DNA of 64,000 nucleotides from Planktophila turicensis (GTDB lineage: Bacteria > Actinomycetota > Actinomycetes > Nanopelagicales > Nanopelagicaceae), in assembly GCA_965234405.1 (NCBI GenBank), contig OZ248346.1, one strand, 5' to 3'. A model generated the notes under the pieces. That model ran no database searches. It worked only from the letters and a program-made list of their open reading frames with translations, and was not told where the DNA came from. Of the stretch, positions 43,454 to 52,330 are shown piece by piece. Every line of letters starts with the position of its first letter. Position 1 is the stretch's first letter. Both the position numbers and the translations under genes were made by a program.

Positions 43454-45387
43454 ACGCGCTCAAACCAGACTGTGGCAAGAGGCGGGATTCTCACCGTTGC
43501 ATACAAGTTGGTATCAACATCGACAGCAAATGAGTTATTGGTAATTCCGCTGCCGCCATATTTAAGATCATCTGTATTTACCACTTCACGCCATACTCCT
43601 GAAACTGGAAGTCGAAGTGAATATTGCTCGTGTGGAACAGGCGAAAAGTTAGTTACGCAGACAACAGGAATTCCCTTATCTGACCAGCGAACAAATGCGA
43701 GAGTATTACCGGCTCCATCATCGCCAACGATCCATTGAAATCCATCTGCGAAGATATCTTTCTCCCACATTGATGGAAGTCCTTTGTAGCTCATATTGAT
43801 ATCGGCAAGCGCTTTCTGGACACCGTTATGTTCTGCAAATTCGGTGAGATACCACTGAAGCCCTGCCTCTTGGTTCCACTCATCGTTCTGTGCAAATTCT
43901 TGTCCCATAAAGAGCAACTTCTTACCTGGGTGCGCCCACATAAATCCATACAGCGCGCGAAGTGTTGCCAGCTTCTGCCAACGATCTCCTGGGAATTTAT
44001 TAACCAGCGAACCTTTGCCGTGAACAACTTCATCGTGAGAAAGCGGAAGCATAAAGTTTTCAGACCACGCATAAAGAATTGAGAAGGTAATTTCATTGTG
44101 GTGATACATGCGGTGAATGGGTTCGTGCTGCAGGTATACGAGGGTGTCGTGCATCCAACCCATATTCCATTTAAAGCCAAAGCCAAGACCGTTACTTGAA
44201 GTCTCTTTAGTAACCCCGCCCCAGGCAGTTGATTCTTCGGCGATCATCATGATGCCTTGGTGGTGCTTATAAGCAGTTGAGGTCGCCTCTTGTAGGAGCT
44301 GAACCGCCTCAAGGTTTTCACGTCCGCCGAACTTATTAGGAAGCCACTCGCCTTCTTTACGCGAGTAATCGAGGTAGAGCATGGATGCCACCGCATCAAC
44401 GCGAAGGCCATCGATATGGAACTCTTCTAGCCAGTACAGCGCGCTAGCAACAAGGAAGTTACGTACTTCATTGCGACCAAAGTTAAAGATGAGAGTTCCC
44501 CAGTCAGGGTGTTCTCCTAAACGAGGATCAGCATGTTCGTAAAGTGCTGTGCCATCAAACTTTGCCAGTGCCCATTCATCTTTAGGAAAGTGCGCTGGAA
44601 CCCAGTCGAGAATGACGCCAATATCTGCTTGGTGAAGTGCATCAACCAGGAAGCGGAATTCATCGGGTGAACCAAAACGTGAAGTGGGTGCAAAGAATGA
44701 AGTTACTTGATATCCCCATGAAGGCGAATACGGGTGTTCGGTAATTGGTAGGAATTCAACGTGAGTGAAACCTTGTTCGAGTACATATGCAACAAGTTCA
44801 TCTGCCATCTGCAAGTAAGAAAGACCTGGTCGCCATGAACCGGCATGGACTTCATAGACCGAGACAGGAGAGCGCCAAGGTTGGTAGCTCTTTCTATCTT
44901 CCATCCACTGTGAATCGTTCCAGTTGTAATTCGATTCAGTGACAACAGATGCTGTGCGCGGAGGATGTTCTGTAGCACGCGCCATTGGGTCTGCGTGATC
45001 TACCCATGTGCCGTTGATTGTGCAGATTGCAAACTTGTAACAAGTATTTGGTCCAACGTCTGCAACAAAAATTTCCCAAATACCTGTGGAACCTGCGCGC
45101 ACCATTGGGTGTGTATTGCGATCCCAGAAGTTGTGATCGCCAACAAGGCTGACCGCTTGGGCATTGGGAGCCCAGACTGAGAATGCTGTTCCGATAAGTG
45201 AGCCATCTGCATCGCGCTTGATATGAGCTCCGAGTACATCCCACAAGCGTTCGTGGCGACCTTCAGAGATGAGATGGAAGTCGAGTTCGCCCAGTGTTGA
45301 ATAAGGATTGAGGTATGAACCCTGAGGAAGATAGTTATTTTCTTCACCCGCTGCACTGCTCTTAAAGAGGCGGGAGAAAAAAGACAT
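43450..45387 (-). CDS. glgB: 1,4-alpha-glucan branching enzyme
   Basis: 645 residues. N-terminal CBM48 domain (about 35-135), then the GH13 barrel with VILDWVPAHFPKD, nucleophile Asp in GLRVDAVASMLYLDYSRKEGEW, acid Glu in MMIAEESTAWGG and PLSHDEVVHGKGSL. Makes alpha-1,6 branches in glycogen-like glucan. Lies 8 bases after glgE, whose linear glucan it would branch. Confidence 0.97.
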   Translation of the reverse strand: MSFFSRLFKSSAAGEENNYLPQGSYLNPYSTLGELDFHLISEGRHERLWDVLGAHIKRDADGSLIGTAFSVWAPNAQAVSLVGDHNFWDRNTHPMVRAGSTGIWEIFVADVGPNTCYKFAICTINGTWVDHADPMARATEHPPRTASVVTESNYNWNDSQWMEDRKSYQPWRSPVSVYEVHAGSWRPGLSYLQMADELVAYVLEQGFTHVEFLPITEHPYSPSWGYQVTSFFAPTSRFGSPDEFRFLVDALHQADIGVILDWVPAHFPKDEWALAKFDGTALYEHADPRLGEHPDWGTLIFNFGRNEVRNFLVASALYWLEEFHIDGLRVDAVASMLYLDYSRKEGEWLPNKFGGRENLEAVQLLQEATSTAYKHHQGIMMIAEESTAWGGVTKETSSNGLGFGFKWNMGWMHDTLVYLQHEPIHRMYHHNEITFSILYAWSENFMLPLSHDEVVHGKGSLVNKFPGDRWQKLATLRALYGFMWAHPGKKLLFMGQEFAQNDEWNQEAGLQWYLTEFAEHNGVQKALADINMSYKGLPSMWEKDIFADGFQWIVGDDGAGNTLAFVRWSDKGIPVVCVTNFSPVPHEQYSLRLPVSGVWREVVNTDDLKYGGSGITNNSFAVDVDTNLYATVRIPPLATVWFERV

Positions 45388-45395
45388 GCGTAATC

Positions 45396-47360
45396 TTAAA
45401 GCTTTACCTGCGCAATGTGAACGACTTTGCCCGACAACCTTGTTGGATCAAGGCGCACATAGGTGTGTGCTGACCAGTTATATGAGGCTCCATCAATTAA
45501 ATCCGTTACCTCAAAGTTATCGTGGTGCAATCCAAGGTCGCTCATATTCCAATGAACTGTTGTCTCTTGAGCAAATGATGGATCTAGGTTGATTACGACA
45601 AGAATTAGGTTATCTCCCTCGCGCTTTGAATAAGCGATGATGGAATCATTTTCGGTTGTATGGAAACGAAGGTTGCGAAGGCGTTGAAGAGCAACGTTCT
45701 TCCTGCGAATCGAGTTCAATTGAGTGATAAATGGCGAAAGAGTTAGCTTCTTCTTTGTAGCGCCATCCCAGTCGCGGACCTTGATTTCATACTTTTCAGA
45801 GTCGATATATTCCTCACCGCCCTCTTTAAAGCGACGGTGTTCGTAGAGTTCATAACCTGCATACATTCCCCATGAAGGAGTCAGCGTTGCAGCAAGGGCT
45901 GCTCGAATTGCAAAGATTGCTGGATTTCCTGATTGCAGATGGAAAGGCAAGATATCGGGAGTATTGACCCAGAAGTTCGGTCTGAAGAATGCGCTGGTCT
46001 GTTGAGAAACTTCCGTGGCATATTCAGTCAGCTCTTGCTTGCTGGTGCGCCATGTGAAGTATGTATAGGACTGGTGGAAGCCCGCCTTACCCAGCGCATG
46101 CATCATCGATGGCTTGGTAAATGCTTCGGCCAGGAAGATGACATCAGGATGTTCTGCGTGAATAGTCTTCATGATCTCAGCCCAGAAGTGGACTGGCTTT
46201 GTATGTGGGTTATCTACGCGGAAGATGGAGATTCCCTTTGAGATCCAGAGACGCAAGATGCGAAGTGATTCAGCAACGATTGCGTTGTAATCATTATCAA
46301 AGTTGATCGGATAGATATCTTGATACTTCTTTGGAGGATTCTCTGCGTATGCAATCGTTCCATCCGGACGAGTTGTAAAGAATTCAGGATGCTCAGTTGC
46401 CCATGGGTGATCAGGTGATGCTTGAAGAGCAAAGTCCATCGCTACTTCAAGACCCTGCTTCTTTGCTGTCTTTACGAAGTTTTCAAAGTCAGACATGGTG
46501 CCCAGTGCTGGATTAATCGCATCGTGGCCACCTTCTTTATTGCCGATTGCCCAAGGAACACCTGGGTCAGTCGCAGTTGGTGTCAGAGTGTTGTTCTTGC
46601 CCTTACGAAACTTGGTTCCGATGGGATGAACAGGTGGGAGATAGAGGATGTCAAAGCCCATGGCAGCAACTGCAGGAAGGCGAAGTTCAGCAGTCTTGAA
46701 AGTTCCACTGATGACATTTCCATCAGCGCCAACTTTGGCACCTTCACTACGTGGAAAGAATTCATACCAAGAACCGACTAGTGCACGCTCGTGATCTGCG
46801 CGGATTGGGTAGTGAATAGTTGATGTGACAAGGCGGCGTGAAGGATTGGCGGTGAAGTAGTCGCGAATTTCTTCTGTGGAGGTCTGTGAGAAGCGGTTCA
46901 TGGCAGAGAGTGTTGTATCGCGCAGAATCTTGATAGCTGCAGTGAGCATTGATTTCGCAGATGGGTCTTCAGCCAACTTCTCTTCAAAGATGGCGCGCCC
47001 GATTGTGCACATGAGTTCAGCATCGATATCGGCAGGAATCTTGATTTCAGCATCATGGATCCATGTTGCAAATGGATGGTCATATGAATCGATGGTGAAG
47101 GTGTAATCGCCCTGTGCTGGAATGCGTACAGAGCCTTGATAACGGTCTCCGCCGTGCCATTCTTCACGCATTACTGAGCGAGAAAGCTCTTTACCTTGCG
47201 AGTTATAGAGAACTACATCAGCACCGAGTAAATCGTGGCCTTCGCGAAATATTGTTGCACTTACTGGAATCTCTTCACCGGCGATTGCCTTTACAGGAAC
47301 GAAATCTCCCCCAAAAAATACTGTGGGGGAGATGTCGGTGACGGGGATTCTATTGATCAA
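45396..47360 (-). CDS. glgE: Alpha-1,4-glucan:maltose-1-phosphate maltosyltransferase
   Basis: 654 residues. Extends alpha-glucan using maltose-1-phosphate. TTG start overlapping the aceE stop (TTGA). N-terminal beta-domain, then GH13_3 barrel with ILYLPPVHPIGTKFRKGKNN, nucleophile Asp in FRVDNPHTKPVHFW and Glu in VIFLAEAFTKPSMMHAL, all diagnostic of GlgE. TreS/maltokinase partners are not in this window. Confidence 0.97.
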   Translation of the reverse strand: MINRIPVTDISPTVFFGGDFVPVKAIAGEEIPVSATIFREGHDLLGADVVLYNSQGKELSRSVMREEWHGGDRYQGSVRIPAQGDYTFTIDSYDHPFATWIHDAEIKIPADIDAELMCTIGRAIFEEKLAEDPSAKSMLTAAIKILRDTTLSAMNRFSQTSTEEIRDYFTANPSRRLVTSTIHYPIRADHERALVGSWYEFFPRSEGAKVGADGNVISGTFKTAELRLPAVAAMGFDILYLPPVHPIGTKFRKGKNNTLTPTATDPGVPWAIGNKEGGHDAINPALGTMSDFENFVKTAKKQGLEVAMDFALQASPDHPWATEHPEFFTTRPDGTIAYAENPPKKYQDIYPINFDNDYNAIVAESLRILRLWISKGISIFRVDNPHTKPVHFWAEIMKTIHAEHPDVIFLAEAFTKPSMMHALGKAGFHQSYTYFTWRTSKQELTEYATEVSQQTSAFFRPNFWVNTPDILPFHLQSGNPAIFAIRAALAATLTPSWGMYAGYELYEHRRFKEGGEEYIDSEKYEIKVRDWDGATKKKLTLSPFITQLNSIRRKNVALQRLRNLRFHTTENDSIIAYSKREGDNLILVVINLDPSFAQETTVHWNMSDLGLHHDNFEVTDLIDGASYNWSAHTYVRLDPTRLSGKVVHIAQVKL

Positions 47361-50077
47361 CCTGAACCTTCAGTGTTGCCAGCATCTGCTGAACGTACAT
47401 CGAAAATACGATACTTATCAATAGCTTCTTGAACTACAGATTCCTTAACTTCTCCTGCCTTGGCTAGCTCTGCAAGAGTTGCAACGACGATTGATTCTGC
47501 ATCGACCTTGAAGTGGCGACGAAGAGCACCGCGAGTATCTGAAAGACCGAAGCCATCAGTACCGAGTGAGTGGAATGCGTTCGGTACCCATGGAGCAATC
47601 TGATCCTGCACAGCGCGCATGAAGTCAGAGACTGCAATGACTGGGCCTTCAGTTCCCTTGAGCTTGTCATGAACGTAGGCTGTCTTCTTATCCTTCGGAT
47701 TGAGCATGTTGTGGCGATCTACTTCTAGACCATCGCGACGAAGTTCATTCCATGAAGTTACTGACCAGACTGAAGCTGAAACGCCCCAATCTTCTGCAAG
47801 AAGCATCTGTGCCTTAAGAGCCCAGTTAACTCCAACGCCTGATGCCAAGAGTTGCGCGTTCTTCTTGCGCTGCTTTGAACCAGGTGCGTAGAGATAGATT
47901 CCCTTAAGCAGACCTTCGAGATCCAAGTTATCTGGTTCAGCTGGTTGCATGTATGGCTCGTTGTAAACGGTCATGTAGTAATAAATGTTCTCGCTGTTTT
48001 CACCGTACATGCGACGTAGACCATCTTTAAAGATATGTCCGACTTCGTATGCAAATGCTGGGTCGTATGAAACGACTGCAGGGTTTGTTGCAGCAAGTAG
48101 GTGTGAATGGCCATCTTCGTGCTGCAAGCCTTCGCCGTTAAGCGTTGTGCGGCCTGCAGTTGCACCCAATACGAATCCGCGGACCAACTGGTCAGACGCT
48201 GCCCAGAAAGCATCGCCTGTGCGTTGGAATCCGAACATTGAGTAGAAGATGTAGATCGGAATCATTGGTTCATCATGTGTTGAGTATGAAGAACCAACAG
48301 CGGTAAATGAAGCAACAGATCCTGCTTCGTTAATACCTTCGTGAAGAATGACACCAGCTGTTGATTCCTTGTAAGACAACATCAATTCGCGGTCTACTGC
48401 CATGTACTGCTGACCATGTGGTGAGTAGATCTTCAGTGATGGGAACAATGAGTCGAGACCGAATGTGCGTGCTTCATCAGGAATGATTGGAACAAGGCGG
48501 CTGCCAAGTCCTGGATCCTTGATGAGGTCCTTCAACATACGAACAAATGCCATGGTTGTTGCAACTTCTTGCTGTCCTGATCCACGACGCACTGATTCGT
48601 AAGCTTCATCAGCTGGCTGTGTCAGTGGGCGCGAAACCTTGCGACGGCTTGGAATTGATCCACCGAGTTCACGACGACGCTCTTCGAGGTACTTCATCTC
48701 TGCAGAATCTGCAGGAAGCTTGTAATAAGAAGGTGTGTACTTATCCAAAGCGCTATCTGGCAATGGAATTTCAAGGCGATCGCGGAATTCGATGATGTCT
48801 TCAAGAGTCATCTTCTTCATCTGGTGCGTTGAGTTACGTGCTTCGAAGTGCGAACCGAGAGTCCAGCCCTTAACTGTCTTAGCCAAAATTACTGTTGGGC
48901 GACCATTCTTTTCAGTTGCAGCTGTATATGCCGCAAACAACTTGCGATAGTCGTGGCCACCGCGCTTGAGGTTCCAGATCTGATCATCAGACCAACCAGA
49001 GACCATTGAAGCAGTGCGTGGATCTTTATTGAAGAAGTGTTCGCGAACAAATGCGCCACTTTCAGCCTTAAATGTCTGGTAATCACCATCAAGAGTGGTG
49101 TTCATCAAGTTAACAAGTGCACCTTCACGGTCTTGAGCTAGGAGTGGATCCCAACCGCGACCCCAGACAACCTTGATGACATTCCAGCCTGCACCACCGA
49201 AGATTGATTCGAGCTCTTGAATAATCTTGCCGTTACCGCGAACAGGTCCATCAAGACGCTGCAAGTTACAGTTAACAACGAAAGTAAGGTTGTCGAGCTT
49301 CTCGCGAGATGCAAGACCGATTGCACCCAATGTATCGACTTCATCCATTTCACCATCGCCAAGGAATGCCCATACGTTCTGATCGCTTGTGTCCTTGATG
49401 CCACGGTTATGGAGGTAGCGGTTAAAGCGCGCTTGATAAATTGCATTGAGTGGTCCGATACCCATAGACACTGTTGGGAATTGCCAGAAGTCCGGCATCA
49501 AACGTGGGTGTGGGTATGAAGATAATCCGCCAGCTGTATGTGAAAGTTCCTGACGGAATCCATCGAGCTGATCTTCTGAGAAACGTCCTTCAAGGAATGC
49601 ACGTGAGTACATACCTGGAGATGCATGGCCCTGGAAGAAGATTTGATCTCCGCCGCCTGGGTGATCTTGTCCGCGGAAGAAGTGGTTGAAACCAACTTCA
49701 TATAACGCAGCAGATGATGCATAAGTAGAGATATGTCCGCCTACGCCGATTCCTGGGCGCTGTGCACGGTGAACCAAGATTGCTGCGTTCCAACGAACTG
49801 CTGCGCGGATACGACGCTCAATATCTTCGTCTCCTGGGAATTCTGGTTCGTTCTCTGGAGAAATAGTGTTGATGTAATCAGTTGTACGAAGTGAAGAGAG
49901 TCCGATGTTCTTCTCGTGCGCTCGCTTGAGAAGTGACAACATCAAGTAACGAGCACGGACTGGGCCAGCAGCGGTCAGCGCTGCATCAAAGGACGCTTGC
50001 CATTCAGCTGTTTCAGAAGGATCTGTATCTACTAATTGGTCGATTATCTGATCTGGCGATCCAGCGAATTCGGTCAT
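47357..50077 (-). CDS. aceE: Pyruvate dehydrogenase E1 component, homodimeric
   Basis: 906 residues, matching the single-chain E1 of actinobacteria and gamma-proteobacteria. Thiamine-diphosphate site VWAFLGDGEMDEVDTLGAI; GGHISTYASSAALYEVGFNH; EGLQHEDGHSHLL. Decarboxylates pyruvate for acetyl-CoA. First gene of an aceE-glgE-glgB set with overlapping or 8-base junctions. Leader has CGAGAATACGGGC just before ATG. Confidence 0.97.
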   Translation of the reverse strand: MTEFAGSPDQIIDQLVDTDPSETAEWQASFDAALTAAGPVRARYLMLSLLKRAHEKNIGLSSLRTTDYINTISPENEPEFPGDEDIERRIRAAVRWNAAILVHRAQRPGIGVGGHISTYASSAALYEVGFNHFFRGQDHPGGGDQIFFQGHASPGMYSRAFLEGRFSEDQLDGFRQELSHTAGGLSSYPHPRLMPDFWQFPTVSMGIGPLNAIYQARFNRYLHNRGIKDTSDQNVWAFLGDGEMDEVDTLGAIGLASREKLDNLTFVVNCNLQRLDGPVRGNGKIIQELESIFGGAGWNVIKVVWGRGWDPLLAQDREGALVNLMNTTLDGDYQTFKAESGAFVREHFFNKDPRTASMVSGWSDDQIWNLKRGGHDYRKLFAAYTAATEKNGRPTVILAKTVKGWTLGSHFEARNSTHQMKKMTLEDIIEFRDRLEIPLPDSALDKYTPSYYKLPADSAEMKYLEERRRELGGSIPSRRKVSRPLTQPADEAYESVRRGSGQQEVATTMAFVRMLKDLIKDPGLGSRLVPIIPDEARTFGLDSLFPSLKIYSPHGQQYMAVDRELMLSYKESTAGVILHEGINEAGSVASFTAVGSSYSTHDEPMIPIYIFYSMFGFQRTGDAFWAASDQLVRGFVLGATAGRTTLNGEGLQHEDGHSHLLAATNPAVVSYDPAFAYEVGHIFKDGLRRMYGENSENIYYYMTVYNEPYMQPAEPDNLDLEGLLKGIYLYAPGSKQRKKNAQLLASGVGVNWALKAQMLLAEDWGVSASVWSVTSWNELRRDGLEVDRHNMLNPKDKKTAYVHDKLKGTEGPVIAVSDFMRAVQDQIAPWVPNAFHSLGTDGFGLSDTRGALRRHFKVDAESIVVATLAELAKAGEVKESVVQEAIDKYRIFDVRSADAGNTEGSG

Positions 50078-50176
50078 GCCCGTATTCTCGCGCCAAAGGG
50101 GGATGAGCGCAAAAAAATAGGCTGTGAGGCAGGTTAAACCCTTGTAAATATCCGTCTCATCCGTTGGACTTATCCC

Positions 50177-50569
50177 GTGGCAATGCGCATGGGTTTTGCT
50201 AAAGGAGAGCTCATCCTCGAGATCGGCTACGGGCCTGATTGTGATGATGCTCTACGCGCCGATATCAAGAAGATTGTGGCCACTGCTTTCCATGAAGATA
50301 CAACCACCGAAGTCGTCGATGCCGTTCTCCTCTGGTTCCGCGATGGCGATGGAGATCTCGTCGATGAATTGATGGATGCAAGTACATACCTTTCTGAGAC
50401 AGGACCCATTTGGGTGCTCACCCCGAAAGTCGGCCGCGATGGCCATGTTGAGCCAAGTGATATTCAAGATGCAGGACCTACATGTGGTTTGAGTCAGACA
50501 TCAACGATTGCAGTTGCTAAAGATTGGACTGCAACTCGTCTAGTGGCACGCAAGGCGGGCAAGCGATAG
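50177..50569 (+). CDS. DUF3052 family protein
   Basis: 130 residues from a GTG; ATGs at 50183 and 50189 are in frame and possible. FAKGELILEIGYGPDCDDALR and DAVLLWFRDGDGDLVDELMDA match DUF3052, a small actinobacterial family often encoded near aceE and peroxiredoxin. Divergent from aceE. Function unknown. Confidence 0.87.
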   Translation: MAMRMGFAKGELILEIGYGPDCDDALRADIKKIVATAFHEDTTTEVVDAVLLWFRDGDGDLVDELMDASTYLSETGPIWVLTPKVGRDGHVEPSDIQDAGPTCGLSQTSTIAVAKDWTATRLVARKAGKR

Positions 50570-50572
50570 ATT
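50567..50572 (+). promoter_or_regulatory. Leaderless -10 box for peroxiredoxin
   Basis: TAGATT overlapping the DUF3052 stop codon, six bases, then ATG at 50579. Confidence 0.45.
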
Positions 50573-50578
50573 CGCGCC

Positions 50579-51037
50579 ATGACACTACAAATTGGCGATG
50601 CAGCACCAGATTTTGAATTGAAAGATCAGAACGGAAATAAAGTTCAGCTCTCTTCATTTAAGGGCAACAAGAACGTAGTCGTTCTCTTTATTCCATTCTC
50701 ATTCACCGGAACTTGCACAGGCGAACTCTGTGCAATCCGCGATGACCTAGCTGCTTTCCAGAACGACAACGTTCAAGTACTTGCGATCTCTTGCGACTCA
50801 ATGCACACACAGCGCATTTTTGCTGAGCAAGAGGGATACAAGTTCCCCGTTCTTGCAGACTTCTGGCCACATGGCGCAGCTGCAAAGGCATACGGAATCT
50901 TCAATGAAGATCTCGGTTGTGCAATGCGCGGAACATTCATCATCGACAAAGAAGGCATCATTCGCTGGACTGTCGTAAATGGCCTTGGCGATGCTCGCAA
51001 CAATGGTGATTACAAGACTGCGATTGCAGCGCTCTAA
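50579..51037 (+). CDS. Peroxiredoxin, AhpE/PrxQ-like
   Basis: 152 residues. Thioredoxin fold with peroxidatic Cys46 in FTGTCTGELCAIRDD. A second cysteine, Cys51, sits five residues on (C-x4-C), the arrangement of PrxQ/Bcp; overall sequence (PDFELKDQNGN, AMRGTFIIDKEGIIRW) is nearer AhpE, a 1-Cys enzyme. Reduces peroxides. A TAGATT box six bases before the ATG suggests its own leaderless transcript besides read-through from DUF3052. Confidence 0.92.
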   Translation: MTLQIGDAAPDFELKDQNGNKVQLSSFKGNKNVVVLFIPFSFTGTCTGELCAIRDDLAAFQNDNVQVLAISCDSMHTQRIFAEQEGYKFPVLADFWPHGAAAKAYGIFNEDLGCAMRGTFIIDKEGIIRWTVVNGLGDARNNGDYKTAIAAL

Positions 51038-51122
51038 TCCCGCATACTTCACGCACGATTTTCGTTCTTTCGCGTATATAAAGTAGTATTCGCAAGTCCG
51101 AAAGCCAGCTCACGCTGGTACC

Positions 51123-51194
51123 GGGTGGTTAGCTCAGTGGTAGAGCGCCTCGTTTACACCGAGGATGTCGGGGGTTCGAAACCCTCACCGCCCA
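51123..51194 (+). tRNA. tRNA-Val (anticodon TAC)
   Basis: Acceptor GGGTGGT pairs with ACCGCCC (one G-T); D-arm GCTCAGTGGTAGAGC; anticodon stem CCTCG/CGAGG around TTTACAC, anticodon TAC; T-arm GGGGGTTCGAAACCCTC. CCA not encoded. A TAGTAT at 51084-51089 could be its -10. The 3' part is antisense to the end of the HEAT-repeat gene. Confidence 0.95.
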
Positions 51195-51789
51195 CAGTTC
51201 TTTTCTTATCAAACTCTAGTTTCATCTCTTGATATCTCATCAACGTAAATTGAGCATGCAGAACAACCTCATCCTTCGCAGACTTTGTTGCTGCATTGAG
51301 CGGTTCGACGATGCAGTCGCCTAAAGCGCAGAGAAACCTAGTCAGATCAAATTGCACATCGGAATTTCCTCGACCTAGCTGTGTCAGCAAAATAGTCGTC
51401 AATGCCGATTTCTTGTCTTCAGGTACCAAAACAGAAGAAGCACGCCATGCGGTCACTGCCACCTTATCGTTCGAATCAAAGAGATGCTCATGTGTGATGA
51501 GTGGATAGAACTGCTTGTCAGCAATCTTGGTAAGTGTGTGCAGTGCCTGGCTTTTTGCTTGAGGATTTTCAGAGATCAATTCAGGCTTAAGGCGTTCAAC
51601 CACTCTAGGAACTTCATTTCGCATAAGCGCCCATGTGAGTGTGTCTCGCACAAAGAAATCAGTTTCGAGGGCGCATTGTGAGACTAAGACATCGATGTAT
51701 TCAGGCTTAGGAAATGTACCTGCGGCAAGTGCTGCTTTCAGGCGAACGGATTGATCGGGCGATTCCAAATGTGCTTTAAGAGTCGCCAT
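51154..51789 (-). CDS. HEAT-repeat protein, C-terminus antisense to tRNA-Val
   Basis: 211 residues of helical repeats (SPDQSVRLKAALAAGTF, NPQAKSQALHTLTKIAD, DSNDKVAVTAWRASS) typical of HEAT/armadillo scaffolds. The frame has no stop before the tRNA-Val gene, so the last dozen residues (GGEGFEPPTSSV) are read from the antisense strand of the tRNA and the stop codon lies opposite the anticodon loop. Start at 51789. Upstream on the same strand is a remnant of a VOC-family gene. Ligand unknown. Confidence 0.8.
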   Translation of the reverse strand: MATLKAHLESPDQSVRLKAALAAGTFPKPEYIDVLVSQCALETDFFVRDTLTWALMRNEVPRVVERLKPELISENPQAKSQALHTLTKIADKQFYPLITHEHLFDSNDKVAVTAWRASSVLVPEDKKSALTTILLTQLGRGNSDVQFDLTRFLCALGDCIVEPLNAATKSAKDEVVLHAQFTLMRYQEMKLEFDKKRTVGGEGFEPPTSSV

Positions 51790-51804
51790 AAGAAAAGGGT
51801 GTGG

Positions 51805-51873
51805 TTACTTACCTTCGTAAGCATTCTTCATCGCAGCTAGATCAATCTTCTTCATCTGAAGCATCATTTCCAT
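51805..51873 (-). pseudogene. C-terminal remnant of a VOC/PhnB-like protein
   Basis: Codes for about 22 residues ending in QMKKIDLAAMKNAYEGK then stop. This resembles the C-terminus of PhnB/3-demethylubiquinone-methyltransferase-like VOC proteins (typical ending MLKMKKIDIAAL). An in-frame TAA lies 8 codons before the ATG, so the rest of the gene is gone. It may survive as a leader for the HEAT gene that starts 15 bases on. Recognition by memory; weak. Confidence 0.4.
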
Positions 51874-51894
51874 GCGAGGAGAATAGCCGACTGT

Positions 51895-52245
51895 TTACTG
51901 GTTGATACGGGCCTTAAGGAGCTTCTTAATGAGCCCTTTAGTAAGTGGCTTATCTATTGGGATATGGATGGCGCTCTTGGTGGTGGAGTACTTCGCGAGT
52001 TCATCGGGAAAGAGATGAAGAATCGAACCACTAAATGGGTAATAACCAACATGCTTCTTATTCGCTAGCAATCCGGCGACGATTACATCACCGACCCTAA
52101 ATGCGGGCATTCCGTAACTGACAATCTCTTCTGCTGCAGGAACAATTTCAAGAATTCGATCGCGAATTTCCAACATTGTTTCGCGATGCGGCGATGGAGC
52201 TGTGGCATAGAACTTCTTAACTGCTGCCGGAATCGCCTTTGCCAT
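51895..52245 (-). CDS. DUF1801 (YdhG-like) protein
   Basis: 116 residues. SPHRETMLEIRDRILEIVP, EEIVSYGMPAFRV, KKHVGYYPFSGS and the tail TKSAIHIPIDKPLTKGLI match DUF1801, small proteins with a frataxin-like fold. TAATAT six bases before ATG. Function unknown. Confidence 0.87.
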   Translation of the reverse strand: MAKAIPAAVKKFYATAPSPHRETMLEIRDRILEIVPAAEEIVSYGMPAFRVGDVIVAGLLANKKHVGYYPFSGSILHLFPDELAKYSTTKSAIHIPIDKPLTKGLIKKLLKARINQ

Positions 52246-52251
52246 GCGTGA

Positions 52252-52257
52252 ATATTA
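52252..52257 (-). promoter_or_regulatory. Leaderless -10 box for DUF1801 gene
   Basis: Minus-strand TAATAT, six bases, then ATG at 52245. Confidence 0.5.
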
Positions 52258-52330
52258 CAAGTGAGGTGGATATCAAGTAAGGTTTGCTCAAGAATTACAT
52301 ATCGAGCCCACTTATCTTGAGGAGTACGCC

